DNA of 64,000 nucleotides from an uncultured Veillonellaceae bacterium (GCA_945867815.1 CAMBIX010000001.1:124001-188000); one strand, 5' to 3'. Positions 1 through 8,162 are shown, counted from the first letter of the stretch. Notes: generated by a model not told the origin, from the letters alone. Translations and numbers: made by a program.

Positions 1-5
1 GAGAA

Positions 6-752
6 GTGCTGATTAATGACAGCGTAAAAAGGGAAGCTATTTCCCGCAAAGATATGCGAATTTTTCTGGACTTCCTGAAAAACGATCGGCACTTCAAAAA
101 GTATTATGAAGCAGTATTTATCCTGTTTCATACGGGGTTACGCATTTCGGAACTCTGCGGACTGACGGTCGGGGATATTGATCTGGAAAAACGAACCATC
201 AACGTAGATAAGCAGCTACAACGGGATACGAAGGGAAAGCGGTACATAATTTCCACGAAAACCAAAGCCGGAGCTAGACTGCTTCCAATGACAGATGACG
301 TGTATGACTGTTTTACAGCTATCTTGAGGCGCAGGAAGCCTCCGAAAGTTGAACCAATCATTGATGGAATCGGCAACTTTCTTTTCTATGACGCCAACGG
401 GAATCCGACTGTTGCCATGCATTGGGAACATTATTTCAACCATATGGTGAAAAAATATAATGACATATACAAATATCAGTTACCCAAAATTACACCTCAT
501 GTCTGCCGGCATACGTACTGTACCAATATGGCTCTGTCTGGAGTCAGTGCTAAAACTCTCCAGTACCTGATGGGTCACAGCGATATATCCATCACCCTCA
601 ATGTGTACACGCATATCAAATTCGATGATGCTCAGAAAGAAGTGGAGCTGGTCCAGGAACAGCAGCAAAAAGAAATGGAAAACGTTTGGAAAGAACTGGA
701 ACAGGTAGGAGAAATACAGCCTAAAATCATTCCGTTCCGTAACAAGGCGTAA
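6..752 (+). CDS. Tyrosine recombinase / integrase, C-terminal part (probably truncated by window start)
   Basis: Site-specific recombinase of the phage/Tn916-type tyrosine integrase family. The catalytic domain is complete: box I Arg in HTGLRISELCGL (about residue 46), HVCRHT with His165 and Arg168, LMGHSD His, and the nucleophile in VYTHI (Tyr201). The sequence around box II closely resembles integrases of Tn916-like elements. At 248 residues it lacks the arm-binding and core-binding N-terminal domains (family members are about 380-400 residues), and the frame is open to the window edge, so the GTG at 6 is probably internal and the gene begins upstream. Codon choice is more GC-rich than in the core genes further right, which fits acquisition by transfer. 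A terminator follows directly. Confidence 0.88.
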   Translation: MLINDSVKREAISRKDMRIFLDFLKNDRHFKKYYEAVFILFHTGLRISELCGLTVGDIDLEKRTINVDKQLQRDTKGKRYIISTKTKAGARLLPMTDDVYDCFTAILRRRKPPKVEPIIDGIGNFLFYDANGNPTVAMHWEHYFNHMVKKYNDIYKYQLPKITPHVCRHTYCTNMALSGVSAKTLQYLMGHSDISITLNVYTHIKFDDAQKEVELVQEQQQKEMENVWKELEQVGEIQPKIIPFRNKA

Positions 753-764
753 TCCATGAAACAT

Positions 765-803
765 AAAAAGACTCACGATTATAACGATTGTGAGTCTTTT
801 TTT
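765..803 (+). terminator. Rho-independent terminator after integrase
   Basis: The arms AAAAAGACTCAC and GTGAGTC plus a T tract form a strong hairpin 13 bases after the integrase stop codon. Confidence 0.85.
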
Positions 804-906
804 ATGCTCAATTTTCGATTTATCCTTGTGGTATAATGAAAACAATAAAAAACAGAAAGAGCGATAGAGGAATTTTATAGAATAGAAAGCTGGTGGCAAA
901 ACTGAA

Positions 907-1377
907 ATGAAATTTGAAAGTATAAATAAAAGCAACCCAATTTATTATTCCAGATTTCAGTTCTGCGCCGATGGAGAGATTTATGAACGAGTTGTCTGTA
1001 ATATCTCTTATAAGGAACTGAGTTATTTGCGTTTTAAAATGGTATCGCGGCCAATATCCCTCACTGAAGTGACGTGGGAAGAAAAAGTTACTGAGAAGAT
1101 CGTTCATGTTTTGACGGCGGCGGAAATTGCGGAAATGAAGCCTTATATAAACGCCTGGGATTTTGAGCCTTATAGAAATCGGGAAATGGAAATGTTTAAC
1201 CCTGGATTTGTCGGGTACCTGGACGGAATACGCAGAGAATTTGAGGGGATTACCGATTCTTATCTGCCGTATATAAAACTTTCCATGGACTATTGCTATG
1301 AACCCATGTTGCCACCGGAAGCATTATACAGCTATATCATGGATAAGTATTTTCCTCAAGTATGTGGGAAGCAATGA
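907..1377 (+). CDS. Hypothetical protein of the integrative element
   Basis: I do not recognise this 156-residue protein. It has no signal peptide, membrane segment or clear catalytic motif; it is rich in aromatic and acidic residues (runs such as YLPYIKLSMDYCYEP near the C-terminus). It lies between the integrase terminator and a repeat array, and its GC-richer codons match the integrase, so it is probably cargo of the same element. The ATG at 907 lacks a strong Shine-Dalgarno (a weak GGTGG lies 12 bases upstream), so the start and even expression are less certain. Confidence 0.6.
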   Translation: MKFESINKSNPIYYSRFQFCADGEIYERVVCNISYKELSYLRFKMVSRPISLTEVTWEEKVTEKIVHVLTAAEIAEMKPYINAWDFEPYRNREMEMFNPGFVGYLDGIRREFEGITDSYLPYIKLSMDYCYEPMLPPEALYSYIMDKYFPQVCGKQ

Positions 1378-1471
1378 TGAAAATAAAGAAAATAAATGCA
1401 TGTAGGCAAAGGTATGGGAGAACTATTGTCGCAACTATTCTTTCTCTGTTACAATAAAATGAAAAAATCGC

Positions 1472-1621
1472 GGTAGTACGAATGGCTCGTTTTACTACCA
1501 ATTTTACTACTTAAGGCGGCCGAGTTATGCCATGTTATGCCGGATTATGGATGATTCGGCATAAATACCTCTGATTGAGAAAACCGCCGTAAATCGGCAT
1601 TTTACGGCATAATTTGGCATA
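1472..1621. repeat. Helically phased TTATGCC / GGCATAA repeat array at element edge
   Basis: TTATGCC starts at 1525 and 1535, with a related TTATGG at 1545: a 10-base period. The opposite orientation follows: CGGCATAA at 1557, CGGCAT at 1595, CGGCATAA at 1605 and TGGCAT at 1615, the last three again 10 bases apart. Also present are a direct repeat TTTTACTAC (1490 and 1502), an inverted repeat GGTAGTA/TACTACC (1472-1499) and GCCGTAAA/TTTACGGC (1586-1608). Protein-binding arm sites of an integrase or excisionase are a likely role, by inference from position. Confidence 0.55.
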
Positions 1622-1649
1622 GAAAAGGAGTTTCACATTTATGATAAAG

Positions 1650-2173
1650 ATACTTTTTATTTGCCACTAGTTATTATGACTTATATTAATCCTGTTTTTG
1701 TTTATGGCTATGATTCTTTCTTTAAATAGTGTCAAGAAGTAGGGATTACAGGCTTAATTGTGCCAGATGTGCCTTACGAAGAATCAGAAGAGATGATACA
1801 AGCAGCTAAGCCCTATGGTGTAACTATTATTTCCTTAATTGCTCCTACGTCTAAGCAACGTATACAGATGATTGCCCAAGGGGCAGAAGGTTTTATTTAT
1901 TGTGTATCTTCTTTGGGCACAACAGGTGTACGTAAAGAATTAGGAGCAGATATTAAAGGTTTGGTGAGAGCTATAAAAGAAAAGGCGAACGTTCCTGTCG
2001 CTGTCGGCTTTGGTATTGGACGGCCTGACTAGGCTAAGAAGGTAGCCCAAGTGGCTGATGGTGTTATTGTGGGTTCGGCAATCGTTCGCTTAATAGGAGA
2101 GTATGGAAGTCAGGCTGATGAGGCACTAGCTCAATATGTAAGAGAAATGGAGGCGGCTATGGCTCAGGAGTAA
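1650..2173 (+). pseudogene. trpA: trpA remnant (tryptophan synthase alpha chain), 5'-truncated with two in-frame stops
   Basis: The translation matches the C-terminal two thirds of tryptophan synthase alpha: MTYINPVF, GLIVPDVPYEE, SLIAPTS, YCVSSLGTTGVR, VPVAVGFGI, DGVIVGSAIVRLI. One reading frame holds throughout, but it is broken by TAG at 1727-1729 and TAG at 2030-2032, the second where the family usually has a Gln or similar before AKKVA. The first 90 or so residues of the family are missing; the left edge blends into sequence next to the integrative-element repeats. No other trp gene is in the window. A functional alpha subunit cannot be made from this copy. The left boundary is approximate. 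Confidence 0.85.
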
Positions 2174-2300
2174 GAGACAGAGCTATTACTGCTATTTATA
2201 AAAATAATAAGGTGTCTTTAAATACCTTAGGAAAACTGTTTGACTGTTAGGGACATTTATGTAGACGTGTATAAATTGACTTTATTTATATAATTGATAA

Positions 2301-2339
2301 ATAAAACGCTTTTACTTAGATAAAAGCGTTTTATTTTTT
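2301..2339 (+). terminator. Terminator between trpA remnant and MBL hydrolase
   Basis: AAAACGCTTTT and AAAAGCGTTTT flank a short loop and are followed by a T-rich tract. Confidence 0.8.
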
Positions 2340-2381
2340 GTCTTGAAATCGTTATAATACAAATAGGAAGGAGGAAAGATT

Positions 2382-3020
2382 GTGGAAATTTATAAACAAG
2401 CCTTAGGTATTTACAAGGCTAATTGCTACGTGTTAAAAGAAGAGGGACAGTGTCTTATTATTGATCCGGGACTTTATGCTGATAAGGTGGAATTAATGAT
2501 TGGTACAGCTAAACCCTTGGCTATCTTGTTGACTCATTGTCATGTAGATCATTGCTGTGCGGTTAATGATTTATTAAAAATATATGATATTCCTGTCTAT
2601 ATGAATCCTAAGGATGAAGAACTTTTGCAGTGGCATAGGCGTGTTTTATCTATTTATAGGCCATTCTTATTTAGAGGCCCTTATGAGCCCATTACTGAAG
2701 GTACTTTGCAGATAGGTCCCTTTACGGTTCGTACTTATGAAATGCCAGGTCATACGCAAGGCAGTGTTATGTATCAAATTGAAAACCACTTATTTACTGG
2801 TGATACGCTTTTTAAGGGGAAGGTTGGTATTACCCATAAGGATAATGGTAATCATGATGATTTAAGGCGGTCAGCAGAACGATTAAAGGACTTAGATCCT
2901 GATTTAATTGTTAATCCAGGTCATGCAGAGGATACGACAGTAGGGGAAGAATTAGCTCATAATGAACGTCTGCAAAAACTTTTTGAAGAAAATGAAAAAT
3001 TAGGCTTGACTTTAGACTGA
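2382..3020 (+). CDS. MBL-fold metallo-hydrolase, glyoxalase II-like (YqgX/YcbL type)
   Basis: A 212-residue single-domain metallo-beta-lactamase-fold hydrolase. The metal site is complete: H52-C-H54-V-D56-H57, the His of MPGHTQGS, the Asp of FTGDTLF and the His of VNPGHAEDT. Its size and motifs match the short glyoxalase II-like hydrolases that act on thioesters such as hydroxyacyl-thiols, although the physiological substrate is often unproven. Probably cytoplasmic, with no signal peptide. The GTG start at 2382 has a strong AGGAAGGAGG Shine-Dalgarno; a TATAAT-like -10 (2352) lies just upstream. It is monocistronic: a terminator precedes it and tRNA genes follow. Confidence 0.88.
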   Translation: MEIYKQALGIYKANCYVLKEEGQCLIIDPGLYADKVELMIGTAKPLAILLTHCHVDHCCAVNDLLKIYDIPVYMNPKDEELLQWHRRVLSIYRPFLFRGPYEPITEGTLQIGPFTVRTYEMPGHTQGSVMYQIENHLFTGDTLFKGKVGITHKDNGNHDDLRRSAERLKDLDPDLIVNPGHAEDTTVGEELAHNERLQKLFEENEKLGLTLD

Positions 3021-3075
3021 AAAATCTATATACTAACGAAGTACCTTGTGAGACGTACTCATGAGAGTGCTAAGT

Positions 3076-3152
3076 GGCCCCGTGGTGTAGCGGTTTAACA
3101 TGTCGCCCTGTCACGGCGAAGATCGTCAGTTCAAATCTGATCGGGGTCGCCA
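3076..3152 (+). tRNA. tRNA-Asp (GTC)
   Basis: Full cloverleaf with acceptor GGCCCCG paired to CGGGGTC, anticodon loop CTGTCAC giving GTC, T loop TTCAAAT, discriminator G and an encoded CCA. It is first of five tandem tRNA genes. Confidence 0.95.
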
Positions 3153-3155
3153 AAT

Positions 3156-3231
3156 GCCTCGGTAGCTCAGTCGGTAGAGCAAAGGACTGAAAATCCTTGT
3201 GTCGACAGTTCGATCCTGTCCTGAGGCACCA
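3156..3231 (+). tRNA. tRNA-Phe (GAA)
   Basis: Acceptor GCCTCGG pairs with CTGAGGC; anticodon loop CTGAAAA gives GAA; T loop TTCGATC; CCA is encoded. It begins four bases after the Asp tRNA, so co-transcription is very likely. Confidence 0.95.
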
Positions 3232-3236
3232 TTGAT

Positions 3237-3311
3237 GCGGAAATAGCTCAGCGGTAGAGCACTGCCTTGCCAAGGCAGGGGTCGCGAGTTCGAATCTCGT
3301 TTTCCGCTCCA
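3237..3311 (+). tRNA. tRNA-Gly (GCC)
   Basis: Acceptor GCGGAAA pairs with TTTCCGC; anticodon stem CTGCC/GGCAG encloses TTGCCAA, giving GCC; CCA is encoded. Confidence 0.95.
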
Positions 3312-3318
3312 CCATTTT

Positions 3319-3393
<75 letters not shown>

Positions 3394-3407
3394 TAAATTC
3401 CACCCAT

Positions 3408-3496
3408 GCCGGGGTGGCGGAACAGGCAGACGCAACGGACTTAAAATCCGTCGGTTAGAGATAACCGTACCGGTTCGATTCCGGTCCTCGGCACCA
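3408..3496 (+). tRNA. tRNA-Leu (TAA)
   Basis: Long class II tRNA of 89 bases with an extra arm (GGTTAGAGATAACC region). Acceptor GCCGGGG pairs with CCTCGGC; anticodon loop CTTAAAA gives TAA for the UUA codon, common in this AT-rich genome. Discriminator A and encoded CCA match the T-box acceptor sequence upstream of leuA. Confidence 0.95.
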
Positions 3497-3498
3497 TA

Positions 3499-3525
3499 TA
3501 GATCAGCATAGCTGGTCTATTTTTT
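3499..3525 (+). terminator. Terminator of the tRNA cluster
   Basis: TAGATCAGC and GCTGGTCTA form a 9-bp stem with a 3-base loop, followed by a T run, immediately after tRNA-Leu. A second inverted repeat (AAAGACTCT/AGAGTCTTT, about 3532-3564) follows and could back it up. Confidence 0.85.
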
Positions 3526-3692
3526 GTTTAAAAAGACTCTTAGGCAGATAGCTTGAGAGTCTTTATTTTATATCTATTATAATTGCGATTAGCTTTCTTT
3601 CTTCATGGAGAGATACAATTTATTACTAGCTTGTTAAGGTCAGATTGAAATTTTCATAGACGGGAAAATTTATAGCAGTAGACAAATATCTA

Positions 3693-3721
3693 TTGACAAG
3701 ATACTTCGATGTGAGTATAGT
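3693..3721 (+). promoter_or_regulatory. Consensus housekeeping promoter for metQ
   Basis: TTGACA (3693-3698) and TATAGT (3716-3721) are separated by 17 bases. This is the clearest vegetative promoter in the window. No SAM-riboswitch-like sequence is apparent in the short leader, so methionine control is not visible here. Confidence 0.75.
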
Positions 3722-3781
3722 ATATTCAATATCTATAAAAAAGATATGAATTAAGAGGGAAGAAAGAGAGAGGTGTATACT

Positions 3782-4591
3782 ATGAGAAAATTTTTATTAG
3801 GTTTAGTAACCGTTTTAGGGGCTGTTTTACTATTAGCTGGTTGCGGCAGCTCTTCTTCTACAAGTGGATCAAAAGAGATTACTTTAGGCGTAACAGCTGG
3901 ACCACATGCTGCTATTGCTGATAAGGTGGCAGAAGAAGCTAAGAAAGAAGGCTTAAATGTTAAAGTTGTTGAGTTTTCAGACTATTTAACGCCTGACCAA
4001 GCCTTGGCTGACGGTAGTTTAGATATGAATAATTACCAGCATGAACCCTTTTTATTGAATTTCGACAAACAGAAAGGGACTCATTTAGTGGCTCTAGGTA
4101 AAACAGTTATACAGCCAATGGGTTTATATAGTAATAGTTTCCATTCCGTAGCGGCTATTACATCTGGGACAAAGGTGGCCATCCCTAACGATCCAACAAA
4201 TGGGGGACGCGCTTTACAATTATTAGCACAGGCCGGACTTATTACGTTAAAAACGGATGTAGGAGTTAAAGCTACTTTATCGGATATTACATCTAATCCT
4301 AAAGACTTAAAAATTGTAGAATTAGATGCAGCCCAATTGCCTCGCAGCCTAAGTGATATAGGCGTAGCCGCAATTCCTATGAATTATGCTATTAGTGGTA
4401 ATTTAGATGTAGAAAAACAAGGCTTTTTCTTTGAAAGTAAAACGAATCCGCTGGCTACGATTGTCTTAGCAGTACGAGAACAAGATAAGGATAATCCAAC
4501 GTATAAAAAGGTGTTGGCTATTTATCATTCGCAGGCAGTTAAAGATTTTATTAATGAAAAATTCAAAGGTGAAGTGATTCCAGCAGAATAA
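3782..4591 (+). CDS. metQ: MetQ-family methionine-binding lipoprotein (NlpA family)
   Basis: Substrate-binding component of a D/L-methionine ABC importer, NlpA/MetQ family. A type II signal peptide ends in LLLAGC (lipidated Cys at about residue 21), followed by a Ser-rich linker. The mature part shows family hallmarks: ITLGVTAGPHA, DYLTPDQALADGSLDMNNYQHEPFL, VAIPNDPTNGGRALQLL. I chose the ATG at 3782, preceded by GAGAGAGG at good spacing; an in-frame GTG at 3773 would add three residues. No metN or metI neighbour is present, so it must work with a permease encoded elsewhere or be an orphan. The aminotransferase gene starts 27 bases downstream, probably in the same transcript. Confidence 0.9.
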   Translation: MRKFLLGLVTVLGAVLLLAGCGSSSSTSGSKEITLGVTAGPHAAIADKVAEEAKKEGLNVKVVEFSDYLTPDQALADGSLDMNNYQHEPFLLNFDKQKGTHLVALGKTVIQPMGLYSNSFHSVAAITSGTKVAIPNDPTNGGRALQLLAQAGLITLKTDVGVKATLSDITSNPKDLKIVELDAAQLPRSLSDIGVAAIPMNYAISGNLDVEKQGFFFESKTNPLATIVLAVREQDKDNPTYKKVLAIYHSQAVKDFINEKFKGEVIPAE

Positions 4592-4618
4592 GGTAAAGAG
4601 AGTAAGGAATAGATAATA

Positions 4619-5803
4619 ATGCAGGCACTAAGTAGACGAACAGATACATTTACTGATTCCGTTATTCGGCGGATGACACGGATTGTTAATGAATATGGCG
4701 GTGTTAACTTATCTCAGGGGTTTCCTGATTTTGCCCCGCCTAAGGAAATTACGGATCGCTTAGCACAAGTGGCTCATGAAGGACCTCACCAGTATGCGGT
4801 GACTTGGGGTGCCCAAAATTTTAGGGACGCCTTAGCTCGTAAGCAGAAGCATTTTTCAGGTATGGATGTAGACCCGAATCGTGAAATCGTGGTTACTTGT
4901 GGCGGGACGGAAGCTATGATTGCAGCCATGTTGACCTTGGTGAATCCAGGGGATAAGGTAGCTGTATTTTCTCCTTTTTATGAAAATTATGGGGCGGATG
5001 CTATCTTATCGGGAGCAGAGCCTATCTACATCCCCTTAGAGCCACCTGCCTTTACCTTTGACGCCAATCGGTTAGAAGAGGCCTTTAAAGAGGGGGCTAA
5101 GGTGCTTATCCTTTGCAATCCATCCAATCCTTGTGGGAAGGTATTTACTAAAGATGAATTAGAAACCATTGCATCTATTGTAAAAAAATATGATGCCTAT
5201 GTCATTACCGATGAAGTATATGAGCATATTGTGTATAAACCACATAAGCATGTATATATGGCAACCCTGCCAGGCATGAGAGAACGAACGATTATTTGTA
5301 GTTCTTTGTCTAAGACTTACTCGATTACAGGCTGGCGCCTAGGTTATGTGATAGCTTCACCACGGATTATTGATCGAGTAAAAAAAGTACATGATTTTTT
5401 AACCGTAGGAGCTGCGGCGCCATTAATGGAAGCGGCCGTCGTCGGTCTTACTTTTGATGATTCCTATTATGAAAAATTGCAAGCCCATTACACGCATATG
5501 AAAGATCTTTTTGTTGGGGGGATGAAAGAGCTAGGTCTGTCGGTTGCTGAACCAGAAGGAGCTTATTACGTTTTGCTGGATGTATCTGAATTTGGCGTAA
5601 AGAATGACCTAGCTTTTGCTGAATGGATGATACGGGAAGTGGGGGTAGCGACAGTACCAGGTTCGAGTTTCTTTCATGAGCCTATCAATCATTTGGTACG
5701 TTTTCATTTCGCTAAGGAAGATGCGACTTTACTTGATGCCTTAAATCGCTTAGAGTCCTTACGGAAAAAGGCACAAGAGGCAGTGCAGGTAGATTGGAAA
5801 TAA
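4619..5803 (+). CDS. PLP-dependent class I/II aminotransferase (methionine/kynurenine aminotransferase-like)
   Basis: A 394-residue fold-type I aminotransferase. Visible motifs: the substrate-entry segment VNLSQGFPDF, CGGTEAMIAA, ILCNPSNPCGKV, VITDEVYEH, the PLP lysine in SLSKTYSITGWRLGY, and VRFHFAK with the carboxylate-binding Arg. It most resembles the YbdL/kynurenine aminotransferase branch, several members of which prefer methionine or other bulky amino acids. Lying right behind a methionine-binding lipoprotein, a role in methionine transamination or methylthio recycling is reasonable but inferred; substrate cannot be read from sequence. It ends at a strong terminator. Confidence 0.88.
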   Translation: MQALSRRTDTFTDSVIRRMTRIVNEYGGVNLSQGFPDFAPPKEITDRLAQVAHEGPHQYAVTWGAQNFRDALARKQKHFSGMDVDPNREIVVTCGGTEAMIAAMLTLVNPGDKVAVFSPFYENYGADAILSGAEPIYIPLEPPAFTFDANRLEEAFKEGAKVLILCNPSNPCGKVFTKDELETIASIVKKYDAYVITDEVYEHIVYKPHKHVYMATLPGMRERTIICSSLSKTYSITGWRLGYVIASPRIIDRVKKVHDFLTVGAAAPLMEAAVVGLTFDDSYYEKLQAHYTHMKDLFVGGMKELGLSVAEPEGAYYVLLDVSEFGVKNDLAFAEWMIREVGVATVPGSSFFHEPINHLVRFHFAKEDATLLDALNRLESLRKKAQEAVQVDWK

Positions 5804-5820
5804 TAGAATAAGTTACCTAT

Positions 5821-5871
5821 AAGACGGTAAGCAGAGGTAGTAATGAATGCCTTTTGCTTGCCGTCTTTTTG
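5821..5871 (+). terminator. Terminator after the aminotransferase
   Basis: AAGACGGTAAGCA and TGCTTGCCGTCTT form a 13-bp stem with one G-T pair, followed by a T run. Confidence 0.85.
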
Positions 5872-6334
5872 CGTGTGGAATTGATGGTTTGCGATTGTGG
5901 TGATAGGGGTAATAAGTCTGGTTGCATTTTTGTTTACTAATTAACTAGGAAGTGGGCACATTTGCTTTCTCGTTTGAAATTAGAGTTGCAAATACGGATA
6001 AAAAATACAAAATACAAAATAAAATATTGTATGCGTTCAACGAATATTGTCATGCAAAATAAAATACAAAGATAGTAATAGCTTTTAATTGATTATCATA
6101 TAGTGAGAATAGATTATCGATATAGCAAAGAAGGTGATTTTTAAATTTTAAGGAAAAATAGTTAATTGAGAAGGTGAAATACTATATAAATAAGGAATAG
6201 ATAAAGATATTGACAGAATAAAATAAGTTGTAGTAAAGTAGCACACAGAAATTATTTGTTAATAATTATCAATAAAATATAAATAAATGAGAAATATTAT
6301 AAATACCAAGAAGTAAAGAAGGAGACTATTGTAT
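5872..6334 (+). promoter_or_regulatory. AT-rich regulatory gap upstream of the uptake region, with Fur-like sites
   Basis: This 460-base gap holds no convincing gene. It includes AT-rich direct repeats (AAAATACAAAATACAAAATAA-like units at about 6000-6070), a GATTATC-rich stretch at 6090-6118, a candidate promoter TTGACA (6210-6215) with TAAAGT (6234-6239, spacer 18), and TTAATAATTATCAATAA at 6259-6275 just past the -10. The latter two AT-rich motifs partly match the Fur consensus GATAATGATTATCATTATC. Iron control of the downstream genes is an inference. Confidence 0.45.
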
Positions 6335-7381
6335 ATGACTAAGGCATCGAAACAATCGAAACAAGATGGATGGTGGATACTACTCATGTCTTCTTTACTA
6401 TTACTTTTGGTCATATGGATAAGTATTATGTTTGGATCAGTTAACTTACAAGCTAGTTTAATTTTTTCTGTTCTTAAAGCTAAGATTTTAGGCTTAGCGA
6501 CTATAGTACCGTTGGCACAACAAGATATTATATGGGAATTACGCCTGCCTAGGGTTTTATTAGCCGCTGTTGTAGGTGCTGGGTTAGCTTTGTCTGGTAC
6601 AGTCATGCAGTCAGCTGTACAGAATCCCTTAGCAGAACCTTTTATTTTAGGTATTGCTTCAGGTGCTTCTGTAGGTGCCGTTACAGGTATTTTATTAGAA
6701 GACCTTTTTTTACCGAGCCAGGGGATAGCTGTTTGTGCTTTTATAGGAGCCATAGTGGCTACTGCTATTGTTCTCCTGTTAGGTGGATTAGGTCATACCA
6801 TATCAACGGTTAAGTTGATTTTAGCTGGCGCTGTTGTCAGTGCCCTTGGTACAGCGATAGCTAATTTTATTGTGTATATGGCGGCAGATACACCGGGTAT
6901 ACAAAATGCTATTTTTTGGATGATGGGATCATTAGCTGATGCGAAATGGGACAATTTGTTTTTACCTGTTTTAGCTGTAATGACTCTTCTTATTTATTTT
7001 ATGTCTCAAATACGTAATTTAGATGCCCTTCTCATGGGAGATGAAGTAGCTATTACTTTGGGTATCAATACGAAGCGTAAGCGACAGCTGTATATGGGAC
7101 TGATTGCTCTTTTAACAGGTGTCTTAGTGGCCCAATGTGGGATTATTGGTTTTGTAGGATTAGTTGTTCCACATGCCATACGAACAATGGTGGGAGCGAG
7201 TCATCGCTTGTTATTACCCGTATCTGTTCTGTCGGGAGCTATTTTTCTCGTATTAGCTGATCTTTTATCTCGCATAGTATTACCATCCGGTGATTTACCA
7301 ATAGGCATCTTAACGGCTTTAATAGGAGCTCCTTTATTTATGAAATTATTGTTTGGTAATAGTCGAAATTTTGGGGGATGA
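6335..7381 (+). CDS. FecCD-family ABC transporter permease (iron-siderophore/heme/B12 type)
   Basis: Inner-membrane permease of the BtuC/FecCD family, about 348 residues with nine to ten hydrophobic segments. Family signatures are LRLPRVLLAAVVGAGLALSG, QNPLAEPFILGIASGAS, GIIGFVGLVVPHAIR (the ATPase-coupling region) and GDLPIGILTALIGAP near the end. I placed the start at ATG 6335 with GGAG ten bases upstream; an in-frame TTG lies six bases earlier. It is first in a tight permease-ATPase-binding protein operon. The substrate class is metal chelate; which chelate is not decidable from sequence, although the Fur-like upstream sites favour iron. Confidence 0.92.
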   Translation: MTKASKQSKQDGWWILLMSSLLLLLVIWISIMFGSVNLQASLIFSVLKAKILGLATIVPLAQQDIIWELRLPRVLLAAVVGAGLALSGTVMQSAVQNPLAEPFILGIASGASVGAVTGILLEDLFLPSQGIAVCAFIGAIVATAIVLLLGGLGHTISTVKLILAGAVVSALGTAIANFIVYMAADTPGIQNAIFWMMGSLADAKWDNLFLPVLAVMTLLIYFMSQIRNLDALLMGDEVAITLGINTKRKRQLYMGLIALLTGVLVAQCGIIGFVGLVVPHAIRTMVGASHRLLLPVSVLSGAIFLVLADLLSRIVLPSGDLPIGILTALIGAPLFMKLLFGNSRNFGG

Positions 7382-7382
7382 G

Positions 7383-8162
7383 ATGAGAGCAATTACTGTG
7401 GAGCATTTGTCCTTTGCGGCAGAGGGGAAAGACATTTTAAAAGATATATCTTTGCAGTTAGATGGCCATCAATTTACGGCTTTAATTGGTCCTAATGGTA
7501 GTGGTAAATCAACTTTGCTAAAACATATCTATCGATTACTACCTATACAAAGCGGACAAATTTATTTAGATAATACGCCTCTATCTTCTATAGGCTTAAA
7601 TGAATCAGCAAAACGTCTGGGGGTTATGAGTCAATTTAACCGTATTGATTTTGATTTTACTGTTTGGCAGATAGCCATGATGGGGCGTATTCCTTATAAA
7701 AAAAGTTTTGAAGGTACGACTGACTATGATGAAGAACTAGTTAGGTCATCTTTGGATAGAGTGGGCATGTTAAAAGCAGCGGATAGACGATTTAATTCTT
7801 TATCAGGTGGTGAGCAGCAACGAGTTATGCTGGCTAGAGTACTTGTGCAAGAGCCGGAGTTCTTAATTTTAGATGAGCCGACAAATCATTTGGACATAAC
7901 CTATCAGTTAAAAATTTTGGATATAGTTAAAGACTTATCTATTGGTATTGTGGCTGCTTTGCATGATTTAAATTTAGCGGCTATGTATAGTGATTTTATT
8001 TATGTCATGAAAGAGGGCCGGATAGTAGCTAGGGGGGCTCCTAAAGAAGTCATTAACGAAGCTCTTATTAATGCTATTTATGATGTGAAGAGTCACGTAG
8101 TGTTAGACGAGGCGTATCCAACAGTTACCTATCATCGCCCTAAAAGGCAGGCTCTTATATGA
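7383..8162 (+). CDS. ABC transporter ATP-binding protein for the FecCD permease
   Basis: ATPase of the FepC/BtuD type, 259 residues. Walker A GPNGSGKST, Q-loop VMSQFN, signature LSGGEQQRV, Walker B FLILDEPTNHLD and the H-loop AALHDLN are all intact, so it should be active. The ATG at 7383 begins one base after the permease stop and has GGGGGA upstream, indicating translational coupling. It would form a dimer on the cytoplasmic face with the preceding permease. Confidence 0.95.
   Translation: MRAITVEHLSFAAEGKDILKDISLQLDGHQFTALIGPNGSGKSTLLKHIYRLLPIQSGQIYLDNTPLSSIGLNESAKRLGVMSQFNRIDFDFTVWQIAMMGRIPYKKSFEGTTDYDEELVRSSLDRVGMLKAADRRFNSLSGGEQQRVMLARVLVQEPEFLILDEPTNHLDITYQLKILDIVKDLSIGIVAALHDLNLAAMYSDFIYVMKEGRIVARGAPKEVINEALINAIYDVKSHVVLDEAYPTVTYHRPKRQALI

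Noticed and set aside
480-935. A 151-codon minus-strand frame antisense to the integrase end
   Set aside because: It overlaps the well-supported integrase and terminator, has no ribosome-binding site of note and an unlikely composition.
1472-1621. CRISPR array
   Set aside because: The repeat units are only six to eight bases, 10 bases apart and in both orientations, with no spacers and no cas genes.
6-1640. Complete conjugative transposon
   Set aside because: Only the integrase and one unknown gene are present; no transfer or excisionase genes lie inside the window.
1727-2032. Readthrough of the two TAG codons in trpA by an amber suppressor or a reassigned codon
   Set aside because: TAG acts as an ordinary stop for other genes here (for example mutS, uppS, rseP), and the 5' end of trpA is also missing, so simple decay is more likely.
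3497-3781. SAM riboswitch upstream of metQ
   Set aside because: The expected conserved core was not found and the leader after the promoter is only about 50 bases.
5872-6334. Cobalamin riboswitch upstream of the BtuC/FecC-like importer
   Set aside because: No B12-box-like sequence or suitable fold could be seen; the AT-rich motifs look more like Fur sites.
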